A stretch of DNA of 64,000 nt, taken from the NCBI GenBank assembly GCA_002389665.1, contig DGNO01000004.1, positions 116,149 through 180,148 on the forward strand, read 5' to 3'. Below are positions 32,995 through 41,134 of the stretch, piece after piece. How positions within the stretch are numbered: the first letter of the stretch is position 1; every line of letters begins with the position of its first letter. The DNA comes from Rhodobiaceae bacterium UBA4490. Lineage in GTDB: Bacteria > Pseudomonadota > Alphaproteobacteria > Parvibaculales > Parvibaculaceae. Below the pieces are notes generated by a model, which saw nothing but the letters and a program-made list of their open reading frames with translations, was not told the origin of the DNA and did not search any database. The position numbers and the translations under genes were made by a program.

Positions 32995-33085
32995 TGGAAA
33001 CCGCATGCTCTGCCCCAGATTCTGCCCCTTCCGGCCGGGCACAAGCCCATAGACAGGTCCGCCCGCCCCCTGTAAGCAAATCCAC

Positions 33086-33667
33086 ATGCTTAGAAAGCTC
33101 TACGACTGGACCCTTTCCGTCGCCGCCCATCGCCATGCGCGCTGGTGGCTGGCCGCCATCTCCTTCGCTGAGAGCTCTTTCTTTCCCGTACCGCCCGATG
33201 TCGCGCTCATGCCCATGGTGCTGGCCGAGCGCAAGCGCGCCTTCGAATACGCGCTGATCTGCACCATTGCTTCCGTGCTGGGCGGGATCGCCGGTTACGC
33301 CATCGGCTATTTTCTCTTCGACACGGTGGGTGCCTGGATCCTCGATGTGTACGGCTATCACGAGAAATTCGCCGCCGTGCAGGAGAGCTACAATGCTTAC
33401 GGCGCCTGGATCGTTTTCACTGCCGGGCTGACACCGATCCCCTATAAAATCTTCACCATCGCGAGCGGCGTCACCCAGCTCAATCTGGCGGTCTTCTTTG
33501 TCGCGAGCTGCGCGGCAAGGGGCCTGCGCTTTTTCGCCGTTGCCGCGCTTTTGTGGTGGTTCGGCCCGCCCATCCGCGCTTTCATCGACAAATATTTCGG
33601 CCTTCTATCAATTCTCTTTGTCATCCTCTTGATCGGCGGCTTCCTTGCCGTCAGCTTAGTGCTCTAA
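33086..33667 (+). CDS. YqaA/DedA-family membrane protein
   Basis: 193 residues with the SNARE-associated/VTT-type arrangement. FAESSFFPVPPDVALMPMVLA (about 27-47) is the first re-entrant region. A central helix follows (ICTIASVLGGIAGYAIGYFLF), then FTAGLTPIPYKIFTIASGV and a C-terminal hydrophobic helix. DedA-type proteins act in membrane homeostasis and lipid carrier recycling; the YqaA branch is not well characterised. First gene of an apparent operon with dsbB and coq7. Confidence 0.85.
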   Translation: MLRKLYDWTLSVAAHRHARWWLAAISFAESSFFPVPPDVALMPMVLAERKRAFEYALICTIASVLGGIAGYAIGYFLFDTVGAWILDVYGYHEKFAAVQESYNAYGAWIVFTAGLTPIPYKIFTIASGVTQLNLAVFFVASCAARGLRFFAVAALLWWFGPPIRAFIDKYFGLLSILFVILLIGGFLAVSLVL

Positions 33668-33685
33668 TCTGCAAGGAGAAAAGCC

Positions 33686-34213
33686 GTGGCTCTTATCCCC
33701 ATCCCCAGCCGGTCGGTCCCCTGGTGGGTGCTTGCCATCACTGCCTTGACCATTGGCGGGGCGCTTTTCTTCGAACATGTCATCGGCCTTCAGCCCTGCA
33801 GCCTTTGCCTTGTGCAGCGCAATCCCTATTACGCCGCGCTGCCGCTTGCCTTCCTTGCAGGCATTGCCAGCCGCGAGGCGAATATCGGTATCATTCCGCT
33901 GGCACTGATGGGCGCGCTGACATTGATCTTCATCGTGAGCGCCGGGCTCGGCATCCATCATGCCGGTGTCGAATATGGCTGGTGGGAAGGCCCTGCCGGT
34001 TGCAGCGGCGGACTTTCCTTCCCCGGCTCCGTCTCCGACCTGCAGGCGCAGTTGCAGGGTGCGCGGCCGGTGCGCTGCGACGAGGTGCCATGGTCCCTCT
34101 TCGGTCTTTCTCTGGCAGGCTACAATGTGCTGATTTCACTTGGCCTTGCCGCTTTGAGCGCCTTGCCCCTCATACGGGCCTATACGCAGCAAGGCGTGGA
34201 GGATGACGAATGA
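33686..34213 (+). CDS. dsbB: Disulfide bond formation protein B
   Basis: A 175-residue four-helix inner-membrane protein that reoxidises DsbA and passes electrons to quinone. The first redox pair is in GLQPCSLCLVQRNPYY (CxxC). The second periplasmic cysteines are in PAGCSGGLSF and ARPVRCDEVPWSLFGLSLAGYN. The GTG start at 33686 has AAGGAGA 7 bases upstream. The stop overlaps coq7 by 4 bases. No DsbA is in the window, although a TlpA-like thioredoxin is encoded at 60076. Confidence 0.9.
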   Translation: MALIPIPSRSVPWWVLAITALTIGGALFFEHVIGLQPCSLCLVQRNPYYAALPLAFLAGIASREANIGIIPLALMGALTLIFIVSAGLGIHHAGVEYGWWEGPAGCSGGLSFPGSVSDLQAQLQGARPVRCDEVPWSLFGLSLAGYNVLISLGLAALSALPLIRAYTQQGVEDDE

Positions 34214-34794
34214 GCAAGACGAAGACCGAAGCGCCGAAGAAACCGCAACCCGGCAATCCGCGCACGCCCGAACGCATAAAGGAAATGCTGCGCGTCGATC
34301 ATGCCGGTGAATATGGCGCGGTGCGCATCTATGCCGGCCAGCTTGCCGTCTTCAAAACCTTGGCGCACAAAACCGAAACCAGCGAAGCGCTGGCGCGGAT
34401 GGAAGCGGAGGAGCAGGAACATCTTGCCCGCTTCAACGAATTGCTGAACGAGCGCCATGTGCGCCCCACTGCCTTTTCGCCCTTCTGGCACGTAGCAGGC
34501 TATGCGATGGGTGCGGCCACCGCGCTCATGGGCGAGAAAGCCGCTCATGCCTGCACCGTTGCCGTGGAAGAAGTGATCGACGAACATTACGCCTCCCAGG
34601 TGCGCGAGCTCGAAGCGCTGGGCGAGGAAGAAAAGCCACTTTGCGAGACGATCGAGAAATTCCGCCTGGAAGAAGTGGCGCATAGAGACGAAGCGCTGGA
34701 GAAAGGCGCAAAAGATACTCCTGGCTATCCTTTGCTCGCGGGCGCCATAAAATCCGCCTGCAGACTGGCGATCCGGCTTTCCGAGAAAGTCTGA
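34210..34794 (+). CDS. coq7: Demethoxyubiquinone hydroxylase (Coq7/CAT5)
   Basis: A 194-residue ferritin-like diiron hydroxylase for the penultimate hydroxylation in ubiquinone synthesis. Metal-ligand blocks are visible in order: LRVDHAGEYGAVRIYAGQ, MEAEEQEHLARF, VEEVIDEHYASQV and FRLEEVAHRDEAL. A basic 25-residue N-terminal lead is normal. The start is coupled to the dsbB stop (ATGA). Co-location with DsbB, which uses quinone, may be functional. Confidence 0.93.
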   Translation: MSKTKTEAPKKPQPGNPRTPERIKEMLRVDHAGEYGAVRIYAGQLAVFKTLAHKTETSEALARMEAEEQEHLARFNELLNERHVRPTAFSPFWHVAGYAMGAATALMGEKAAHACTVAVEEVIDEHYASQVRELEALGEEEKPLCETIEKFRLEEVAHRDEALEKGAKDTPGYPLLAGAIKSACRLAIRLSEKV

Positions 34795-34852
34795 AACCTC
34801 TCTTTCAGCGCGATAGAATGCCGCACCGCCGGTGTGGTTAACGACTCGGCGC

Positions 34853-34883
34853 GGAATATTCTGTACGTAGACGGAAATATTCC
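34853..34883. repeat. Inverted repeat upstream of PAS protein gene
   Basis: GGAATATT (34853-34860) and AATATTCC (34876-34883), perfect 8-base arms 15 bases apart, lie just ahead of the PAS-domain gene. Possible regulator site. Confidence 0.35.
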
Positions 34884-34905
34884 CGGAAAGCTGAGTACAC
34901 CCCCC

Positions 34906-35490
34906 ATGCCCACTTCCGACAATTCCGCACCGGGCGGGCCGATCACGAACCGGCCTACATCCGAGGCGACGACATCTTCTTTGCTTGAACTTCCCATCGC
35001 GCGTCACGCGCCGGGGCACCGCCTATTCGGCACGCTCTATGCGCTTTGGACAAGCCTGGAAGGTACGCCGCCTGCCTGGCACAGGTTTGATCCGCAAAGC
35101 GCCGCGGGCACCATGGCACACGCCTTCATCTTTCAATTCGAACCGGAAACCGGGCGCTACCGCATCCCCTTTATGGGCGCGGAGCTGCAACGGCTGATCG
35201 GCGAGGATTTCTCGAACCATTATCTCGACGAAATTTTCCCGGTCGGAAATCTCGCCGGCACGATCATGCGTCTCGAGCAATGCCGCAAGACGGGCGAGGC
35301 GTTTCTAATTCAAAAGAAAACGAGCTGGGCGGAAGAACAGCAGATCGTTTTCAACTCGCTCTTTCTTCCCTTCACGGATGAAAAGGGCGCCGTCACCACG
35401 GTTCTTGCCGCGGTCGATTTTGGCAATCCCATCGTGCCCTGCGCTTACGAGCCGGCGCCTGCTTACGGTTCGAGCTCGCTGTCCCAGTAA
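34906..35490 (+). CDS. PAS_5-domain protein
   Basis: About 194 residues from ATG 34906; an in-frame GTG at 34834 would add 24 residues. Neither start has a strong SD. After a disordered lead, LFGTLYALWTSLEGTPPAWHRFDPQ and the FQFEPETGRYRIPFMGAELQRLIGEDF and IVFNSLFLPFTDEKGAVTTVLAAVDF blocks match the PAS_5 group of stand-alone alphaproteobacterial PAS proteins. Two more members lie at 58847 and 59568. No output domain. Its 3' end overlaps the convergent HNH gene by 28 bases. Function unknown. Confidence 0.72.
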   Translation: MPTSDNSAPGGPITNRPTSEATTSSLLELPIARHAPGHRLFGTLYALWTSLEGTPPAWHRFDPQSAAGTMAHAFIFQFEPETGRYRIPFMGAELQRLIGEDFSNHYLDEIFPVGNLAGTIMRLEQCRKTGEAFLIQKKTSWAEEQQIVFNSLFLPFTDEKGAVTTVLAAVDFGNPIVPCAYEPAPAYGSSSLSQ

Positions 35491-36047
35491 AGATAGTCGC
35501 GCCAGCTCGTGTGCAGATAGTTGGGCGGGAAGCGGCGCCCGTTGCGGTGCAGCTCATGCACCGTGGGCTGACAGGGTTTCTGCGCAGGGATCATGCCTGC
35601 ATCCTTGGGTAGCCTGTTGCCTTTGCGCAAGTTACAGGGCGCGCAGGCGGCCACCACATTTTCCCAAACGGTCTGCCCGCCTTTCGAGCGCGGAATGACA
35701 TGGTCGAATGTCAGCTCATGCGCATCACCGCAATATTGGCACTCGAACTTGTCGCGCAGGAAAACATTGAACCGCGTGAAGGCAGGATACTTCGCAGGCT
35801 TCACGTAAGATTTCAGGCAGACGACGGACGGCAGCTGAATTTCGAAGCTCGGGCTGTGCACCGCCGTGTCATAAGTGGAAACGATATTCACCCGGTCGAG
35901 AAAGACCGCCTTGATCGCATCCTGCCAGGACCATAAGGACAAAGGATAGTAGCTGAGCGGCCGGTAGTCGGCGTTCAGGACGAGGGCCGGACACGCATCC
36001 GGCGAAACAAACGCGGCCTGGCTCACTGACGGACCTCCCTCTGTCAT
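35463..36047 (-). CDS. HNH endonuclease, alphaproteobacterial chromosomal type
   Basis: 194 residues. N-terminal ALVLNADYRPLSYYPLSLWSWQDAIKAVFLDRVNIV is the conserved lead of a widespread alphaproteobacterial HNH protein. The nuclease core is CQYCGDAHELTFDHVIPRSKGGQTVWENVVAACAPCN with two CxxC pairs and the DH/N residues. A GTG at 36026 has a better ribosome site (GGGAGG, 7 bases) than the ATG at 36047. Family function is not settled; wide conservation argues for a housekeeping or repair role and not restriction. Confidence 0.88.
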   Translation of the reverse strand: MTEGGPSVSQAAFVSPDACPALVLNADYRPLSYYPLSLWSWQDAIKAVFLDRVNIVSTYDTAVHSPSFEIQLPSVVCLKSYVKPAKYPAFTRFNVFLRDKFECQYCGDAHELTFDHVIPRSKGGQTVWENVVAACAPCNLRKGNRLPKDAGMIPAQKPCQPTVHELHRNGRRFPPNYLHTSWRDYLYWDSELEP

Positions 36048-36133
36048 TCTGCCTGCCGAGAAACTACTATATCTTGTGCAACACTCTTGTGAAATAGCGA
36101 GAATTGGTCAAAAGCCAAGAAGCCCGAAAAATT

Positions 36134-37051
36134 ATGAGCGATCGCCCCTCACCGCCTGTCTTCCGCTTCGCCCCAAGCCCCAATGGCTACCTGCATTTAG
36201 GCCATGCCTATTCGGCGCTGGTCGGGGCACAGGCGGCGAAAAACGCAGGCGGGCGCTTCCTTTTGAGGATCGAGGATATCGACCGCGGCCGCTGCCGGCC
36301 GGAATATGAAGAGGCGATTTTCGAGGATCTGGCCTGGCTCGGCCTCTCCTGGGAAGAGCCGGTCCTGCGCCAATCCACCCGTTTCGATGCCTATGAAGCG
36401 GCATTGAAAAAGCTGCGGGCGCTGGGTGTCGCCTATCCCTGCTTTGCCACACGGAAAGAAGTCATCGGCGCTATCGAAGAATCGGGCATCGGTCTCGACC
36501 GCTGGCCGCGCGACCCGGACGGCGCCCCGCTTTACCCCGGCCTCTACAAGGACCTGCCGCCGCGTGAACTCAGCCGGTTGATGTGGGAAGGGGTGAGCTA
36601 TGCTTGGCGGCTCGACATCGAAAAGGCGAAGACGCTGGCAGAGGAAAAGCAGGGTGGCCCGATCTTCTTCACGGAAGAAGGCGCAGGCCCCCGCGGAGAA
36701 ACCGGCCGCCTAGCCATCGAGCCAGAGCGTTACGGCGACACGATCATTGCCCGCAAGGACGTGCCGACCTCTTATCATATCGCCGTTTGCGTCGATGATG
36801 CCGCGCAAGGCGTCACCCATATCAGCCGGGGCCAGGACCTTTTCTACATGACCCATATCCACCGGCTCTTGCAGGTGCTGCTGGATCTGCCGGAACCTAC
36901 CTACCGCCATCACCCGCTCATCCGCGATGAAACGGGGCGGCGGCTTTCCAAAACCGCGAAAGACATGGGGATAAGGGAACTGCGCAGCGAAGGGCTGAGC
37001 CCCGACGATATCCGCGCCATGGTCAGCCTTGCCGAAGCCGAACGGGCTTAA
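36134..37051 (+). CDS. gluQ: Glutamyl-Q tRNA(Asp) synthetase
   Basis: A 305-residue truncated glutamyl-tRNA synthetase paralogue that glutamylates queuosine in tRNA(Asp). The HIGH-like motif is in FRFAPSPNGYLHLGHAYSAL and the KMSKS-like motif is GRRLSKTAKDMG. The anticodon-binding domain is absent, as expected. The zinc-ligand region YPCFATRKEVI has only one of the usual cysteines visible. Start ATG 36134 (MSDRPSPPVFRF). It overlaps the convergent AEC transporter gene by 4 bases. Confidence 0.92.
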   Translation: MSDRPSPPVFRFAPSPNGYLHLGHAYSALVGAQAAKNAGGRFLLRIEDIDRGRCRPEYEEAIFEDLAWLGLSWEEPVLRQSTRFDAYEAALKKLRALGVAYPCFATRKEVIGAIEESGIGLDRWPRDPDGAPLYPGLYKDLPPRELSRLMWEGVSYAWRLDIEKAKTLAEEKQGGPIFFTEEGAGPRGETGRLAIEPERYGDTIIARKDVPTSYHIAVCVDDAAQGVTHISRGQDLFYMTHIHRLLQVLLDLPEPTYRHHPLIRDETGRRLSKTAKDMGIRELRSEGLSPDDIRAMVSLAEAERA

Positions 37052-37989
37052 AGAAAAATATTCAGCATCACCGTCAACGTGACGAGGCTGAGCGCCGTTG
37101 CCAGCACCACGGCGGAAGAGGCCGCGCCTGGGGCCGCCTGATAGCGCGAGGCAAGCACGAAAGAGAAAACCCCCGTCGGCATGGCCGCCATGGTCGTTGC
37201 GACTTTCACCCAGAGCGGGGAAAGCCCGAAGACATAAAAAGACAAGACGAAGACGATGAGCGGATGCACCGCAAGCTTGAAGAAGGAAATCGTCGCCGCC
37301 GTGCCGACCGAACGCTTGATTTCATAACGCGTCAATGTCGCCCCGAGCGAGAAGAGTGCGCAGGGAATGCCCGTGCGGGCGAACATTTCCAGCACCGTGT
37401 CGGCTGGCCCCGGAATGCCGAGCCCGAGCTGGCCATAGGTAATACCCAAAGCCAGCGCGACGATGACGGGGTTCGTCACCATGCCTTTCAGGCTTTCGCC
37501 TAAAATCGCAGGCGGGGTCAGGCGCTTGCCGCCGCGCGGCTTCGTCGTCTCCAGCAAAAACGTCGCGATGGTGAAAATGGTGAGCCCGTGAAACGCAAGA
37601 ATGAAGAAAAGCGGCACACCCGCCTCTTCCCCGTATGCGGTGAGAATAATGGGAATGCCGAGCATAACGGTGTTGGAAAACCCGCCGCCGAAACCGACGA
37701 TCACGCTGTCCGCCGGCGAGCGGCGCAAAAACAAAAAGGCCGCTGCCCCGCAAAGCGCCCAGACGATGAGCACGCCGCCATAATAGGAAAGCCAGAGCCC
37801 CCAGGGCAGTTCGGCAGGAAGCTCGGTATTGGCGAGTGCACGGAAGAGCAGCGCGGGCAGCGCAAAGGTGAAGGCATATTTATCGATGCCGTCGATCGCC
37901 GTGGCGGAGAGAATACCGAACTTGGCTGCCAGAAGGCCGACGCCGATCACACCGAAGATCGGCAGAACGAGACTGATACCCGCTTCCAT
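37048..37989 (-). CDS. AEC-family (auxin efflux carrier-like) transporter
   Basis: 313 residues, about ten hydrophobic segments. The N-terminus ISLVLPIFGVIGVGLLAAKFGIL and the repeat-like NTVMLGIPIILTAYGEE and NPVIVALALGITYG features are typical of the AEC/MdcF family of inner-membrane exporters or malonate/small-acid carriers. Start ATG 37989; GGGTGATCAA upstream is a weak SD, and an upstream alternative adds 12 residues. Substrate unknown. Confidence 0.85.
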   Translation of the reverse strand: MEAGISLVLPIFGVIGVGLLAAKFGILSATAIDGIDKYAFTFALPALLFRALANTELPAELPWGLWLSYYGGVLIVWALCGAAAFLFLRRSPADSVIVGFGGGFSNTVMLGIPIILTAYGEEAGVPLFFILAFHGLTIFTIATFLLETTKPRGGKRLTPPAILGESLKGMVTNPVIVALALGITYGQLGLGIPGPADTVLEMFARTGIPCALFSLGATLTRYEIKRSVGTAATISFFKLAVHPLIVFVLSFYVFGLSPLWVKVATTMAAMPTGVFSFVLASRYQAAPGAASSAVVLATALSLVTLTVMLNIFL

Positions 37990-38077
37990 TTGATCACCCG
38001 CAAAGAAGCGGGAGAGGCCCCGCAACGGCGCGGACCCTAACGGCGCGGGCTCTGACGGTCAAATCGGGAAAGAACGC

Positions 38078-38776
38078 TTACCAGTCGTAAAGCCCGGTGA
38101 AGTTTTTAAAACCGGCCCCTTCCGCATAAGCCTGCCAGGCGGTGCGGAAGCGCGCGGTCGTCTTCGGGCTGTTGAAGCCCTGGCCGAGGCCGAGGATCAC
38201 CAGTTCCTCGCAGCCCTCGTAATGAGCCTCTGGCGGGACAGGCAGCTTGCCGCCCCATTTCGTCAGCTTGCCATAATCGGAATCTTCGGCCCCGTCGGTC
38301 AGCAGCACCACGGTGGTGGGCATGGCCTTGCAATCGACGACCTGCGCCATCGTGTCGAGAAAAGGCACGATGTTGGTTTTCATCTGCGCCTCAAGCTTGC
38401 CCTCTTTGACAAGCGCAGGAAGATTGGCCACCAGCGTTTGAATGCCCTCGGCCACATCTTCAGGCCGGGCACGCGCGGAAATCACCTGATCGATTTTGAG
38501 GTGATTGGACGAGGCATCGTAAACACCGAAGGTGCGCACCATGACGCGCGAGCGCAAAGGCAGGGCATCCAGCTCTTCACCGAGCCGGGCGGCAACGCGC
38601 GCTGCATAACCTGCATCGGTGATCAAGGGATTGGATTTGGAAAGATCGAGCCCGACCAGGATCTGCCGCGCACCGTCCACCTCCGTACGGCCCGCATCGA
38701 CGGCAAGCGCTGCGCCCGGCGCGCCCATGAGAGACGCACCGAAGAGAAACGCGCCAAGGAGTGCCAATCCCCGCAT
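38078..38776 (-). CDS. Exported von Willebrand factor A-domain protein
   Basis: 232 residues. A signal peptide (MRGLALLGAFLFGASLMG..., cleavage near AALA-VD at about 25) leads into a vWA domain. The MIDAS-like DLSKS (D44, S46, S48) is in LVGLDLSKSNPLI, and VVLLTDGAEDSDY supplies the TDG strand. No C-terminal anchor, so periplasmic or secreted. It lies 4 bases downstream of the membrane-protein gene. vWA domains bind proteins through a metal ion; the partner is probably encoded in the same operon. Function unknown. Confidence 0.8.
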   Translation of the reverse strand: MRGLALLGAFLFGASLMGAPGAALAVDAGRTEVDGARQILVGLDLSKSNPLITDAGYAARVAARLGEELDALPLRSRVMVRTFGVYDASSNHLKIDQVISARARPEDVAEGIQTLVANLPALVKEGKLEAQMKTNIVPFLDTMAQVVDCKAMPTTVVLLTDGAEDSDYGKLTKWGGKLPVPPEAHYEGCEELVILGLGQGFNSPKTTARFRTAWQAYAEGAGFKNFTGLYDW

Positions 38777-38780
38777 CGGC

Positions 38781-39890
38781 CTATTCCGCCGCACGCTTGT
38801 AACCACCCGGAGCCGGAACCTCCCGCGGACCGCGAAAGGGGGGCAGAATGTCACCGGCGGGTTCCCGCAGGCCCTCCTGTGAAACGCGCCCGGCCTGCAT
38901 GGCATGGCGGGAATATTTCTCCCACCAGGCCCGGAAGGCTTCTTCATAGCGGGTGACCGTGTGGGACTGTTCGGCAAGCTGCGGGGCGGGCGCGGGCTGG
39001 GCCTCCGCCTTCGCTTTGCGGCCCCAGCGCGGGGCGGGCAGCGCCTTTTGCGTGGAAGCAAGGCGGCGGCGCGATTCCGACAGGCCCTGTTCATAAGCCT
39101 GGCACTCGCGCATCAGTCCTGCCCAGAGCGCATGGCGGCGGTTTTCCGTGCCTTCCATTTCCGAGAGGCGCTCGCGGCTTTCCGCATATTCTTCTTCCAA
39201 TTGGGCAAGGCGGGCCATATCGCGCTTGCGCTGCACGAAATCCCGCGTCAGGAAAAGCCGGCGCAGATTGTTGAGCGCGAAGTGAAGGCACATGGCCGCA
39301 ACGCCAGTGACAACCAGAAAGATCACGCCGAGCGAGGTCATCCAGAAAATCGGCTGATAGCCGCGCACCGTGGCAACGGAACCGGCGGCGGCTTCCGCCC
39401 CGCGTGTTGCATCCGTTTCAAGCCCGAGCTCGGCCAGCGCCCCGCCGAGCGAACCGCCGGAGCCGCCCGCGCCCACTTCCGCAAGCCCGTTCGGCAGCGA
39501 CATCATGGCCAGAAGAAAGCCGACGCCGCCCAGCATCAAGAGCGCGAGCAGAAAAACGACGCGCACGAAAATGCCGCGCCCGAAACCCGACATATGTTCG
39601 ATGAGAATATGCGCGGCGATCGTGGCAAAGAGCACCTGCAGCGATTTGAACGTGACGGAGGTTGCCAGCGTGCCCGGCAATTCCAGAAACTCATTGGCAA
39701 GAGCGCGCGTCCAAAATTCCGTGACGATAGCGTAATCGACGAACAGCGCGCCGCAGGTCACGAGCACCGCCAGCACGACCGCGCCCATATAGAAGGGGCG
39801 GAAGCGCGCCTGGCGCTCGCTTGCAATGTAATTGTCCTGGATCTGCGCGCGGGTGCCGTCGCTGATAAGGGAATTCATCTGAAATCTCAT
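38781..39890 (-). CDS. Four-TM membrane protein with cytoplasmic coiled-coil region
   Basis: 369 residues, no family recognised. Hydrophobic segments lie near 34-55, 81-98, 108-130 and 181-203. A glycine-rich loop (136-150) sits between the third and fourth. Residues about 212-285 are charged heptad-like helix (RDMARLAQLEEEYAESRERLSEMEG...), then a proline/alanine linker and an aromatic segment RYEEAFRAWWEKYSR. Start ATG 39890 has GGAGGGCGAG just upstream. Middle gene of a tight three-gene unit with an exported vWA protein; the architecture suggests an inner-membrane scaffold. Confidence 0.72.
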   Translation of the reverse strand: MRFQMNSLISDGTRAQIQDNYIASERQARFRPFYMGAVVLAVLVTCGALFVDYAIVTEFWTRALANEFLELPGTLATSVTFKSLQVLFATIAAHILIEHMSGFGRGIFVRVVFLLALLMLGGVGFLLAMMSLPNGLAEVGAGGSGGSLGGALAELGLETDATRGAEAAAGSVATVRGYQPIFWMTSLGVIFLVVTGVAAMCLHFALNNLRRLFLTRDFVQRKRDMARLAQLEEEYAESRERLSEMEGTENRRHALWAGLMRECQAYEQGLSESRRRLASTQKALPAPRWGRKAKAEAQPAPAPQLAEQSHTVTRYEEAFRAWWEKYSRHAMQAGRVSQEGLREPAGDILPPFRGPREVPAPGGYKRAAE

Positions 39891-39900
39891 CTCGCCCTCC

Positions 39901-40209
39901 TTACGCCTGTTTCTTCGCGGAAGAGCGGCGGAAGCGGCCCCAGAAGCCGCCCGTCTTCGGATGCTCTTCCTCAAGCGGCGCGGCAAGGCGTTTGGCGAGC
40001 CCCACGATTTCCTGCGCCAGCACCTCCTGGCGCGCGCGCAGCCCGTGCAGCTCGCTCATATAGGCTTCATCGAGCGCGGTGAGCGAGGCATAGATGTGAA
40101 TGTCAGGAAGCGGTTCGCCGTTGCGGCCATACTCATAGGCGGCATCGAGGGTGCGCCCGGCACCTGCGGCTTTTCCGGCGGATGAATAGGATCGGCTTGC
40201 CTGCGCCAT
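39901..40209 (-). CDS. Small soluble hypothetical protein, first gene of vWA operon
   Basis: 102 residues. A disordered, serine/glycine-rich lead precedes a helical segment TALDEAYMSELHGLRARQEVLAQEIVGLAKRLAAP (about 43-77), likely coiled coil, and a basic C-terminus GRFRRSSAKKQA. The ATG at 40209 follows GGAAGAGGTGAGAC. Ten bases separate it from the membrane-protein gene. No homologue is recognised. It may bind the cytoplasmic coiled coil of its neighbour. Confidence 0.6.
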   Translation of the reverse strand: MAQASRSYSSAGKAAGAGRTLDAAYEYGRNGEPLPDIHIYASLTALDEAYMSELHGLRARQEVLAQEIVGLAKRLAAPLEEEHPKTGGFWGRFRRSSAKKQA

Positions 40210-40606
40210 GTCTCACCTCTTCCTTGCGGCCCGCGCGGGAGGGCGGGCTCGTCTCCGGCGCGAACGCCGGTCTGCATGTGAAGGGCGGGCGGCACGTCAG
40301 CGTTTCGGCCCCCCGGCCCGCTCTCACGGCGCCCTGTCGATGCGCCTGAAAGCCCTGCTTCCGGTAACGCCGCACAAGACCGGAAGCTCTTTACTTTTGC
40401 GCAATCAATATGACGAAACCAGTCCTGAAATGCGGCTGAAATGTGATCTTTTTGCAGATCGCCACAAGCAGGCCAGGGGCGGGCCAGAGGCAGGCCGGGG
40501 GCCAAACCCGCCAAACTGCCTACAAAGATGGCATTTGCCGCCTTTCAATGCGCGGGCAAGCGCCCATATCCCCTCTTCGTGCCATAAAGCCGTCAGGGGG
40601 GGAGCA
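40210..40606. other. Non-coding divergent region with hairpin
   Basis: About 400 bases without a credible gene, between the vWA operon (minus) and the FMN-reductase gene (plus). A perfect CCGGCG-CGAA-CGCCGG hairpin lies at 40255-40270, in what would be the leader of the vWA operon. A less GC-rich stretch at about 40395-40465 is the likely place for promoters, but I see no clear -35/-10 pair. Short CAGGCC-type direct repeats occur at 40470-40505. Confidence 0.5.
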
Positions 40607-41131
40607 ATGGAGATTTTGGCTATATCGGGCAGCTTGCGGGCGGTCTCATCCAACACCGCAGTCCTGGAAGCGGCCCGCGCGCTCGCGCCGGAGGGGCTCA
40701 GCATCACGCTATACGAGGGGCTTGCCGCGCTTCCCCCGTTCAATCCCGATCTCGATGAGGAAAGCCTTTTGCCGGAAGCGGTACGCGCATTGCGATTAAA
40801 GGTCGGGGCCTGCGACGGGCTTTTCATCTCCGCGCCTGAATATGCCCATGGCATGCCCGGCGCGCTTAAAAACGCGCTGGACTGGCTGGTCGGCAGTCTG
40901 GAATTTCCCGAAAAGCCCGTGGCGCTGATCAATACCTCCCCGCGCGCTGTTCATGCGCAGGGCCAGCTTGTGGAAGTGCTCAGCACCATGTCCGCAAACC
41001 TCATAGAAGAAGCGTTCCTCACGCTCCCGCTGCTCGGCCGGGGGCTGGACGCAGAAGGCATTGCCGCCGATGAGGAACTGAGCGCAGACATAAGCGCCGC
41101 ACTCTATGCCTTCAAAGCTGTGCTGCGCTGA
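40607..41131 (+). CDS. NADPH-dependent FMN reductase family protein
   Basis: 174 residues, flavodoxin-like fold. The phosphate loop ISGSLRAVSSNTAVL is at residues 6-20 and the flavin-ring loop SAPEYAHGMPGALKNALDWL near 75-94, both diagnostic of the ArsH/ChrR/SsuE-type NAD(P)H:FMN/quinone reductases. Start ATG 40607 after GGGGGGGAGCA. It could supply reduced flavin or reduce quinones and chromate; no specific partner is adjacent. Its stop lies 3 bases from that of the exported metallo-hydrolase gene. Confidence 0.88.
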   Translation: MEILAISGSLRAVSSNTAVLEAARALAPEGLSITLYEGLAALPPFNPDLDEESLLPEAVRALRLKVGACDGLFISAPEYAHGMPGALKNALDWLVGSLEFPEKPVALINTSPRAVHAQGQLVEVLSTMSANLIEEAFLTLPLLGRGLDAEGIAADEELSADISAALYAFKAVLR

Positions 41132-41134
41132 AGC

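Noticed and set aside
38777..39094. Long N-terminal extension of the vWA protein
   Set aside because: Overlaps the membrane-protein gene in another frame and would bury the signal peptide.
40208..40606. 133-residue extension of the FMN reductase frame
   Set aside because: Low-complexity Arg/Ala/Gly translation; the ATG at 40607 has a strong SD and aligns with the family start.
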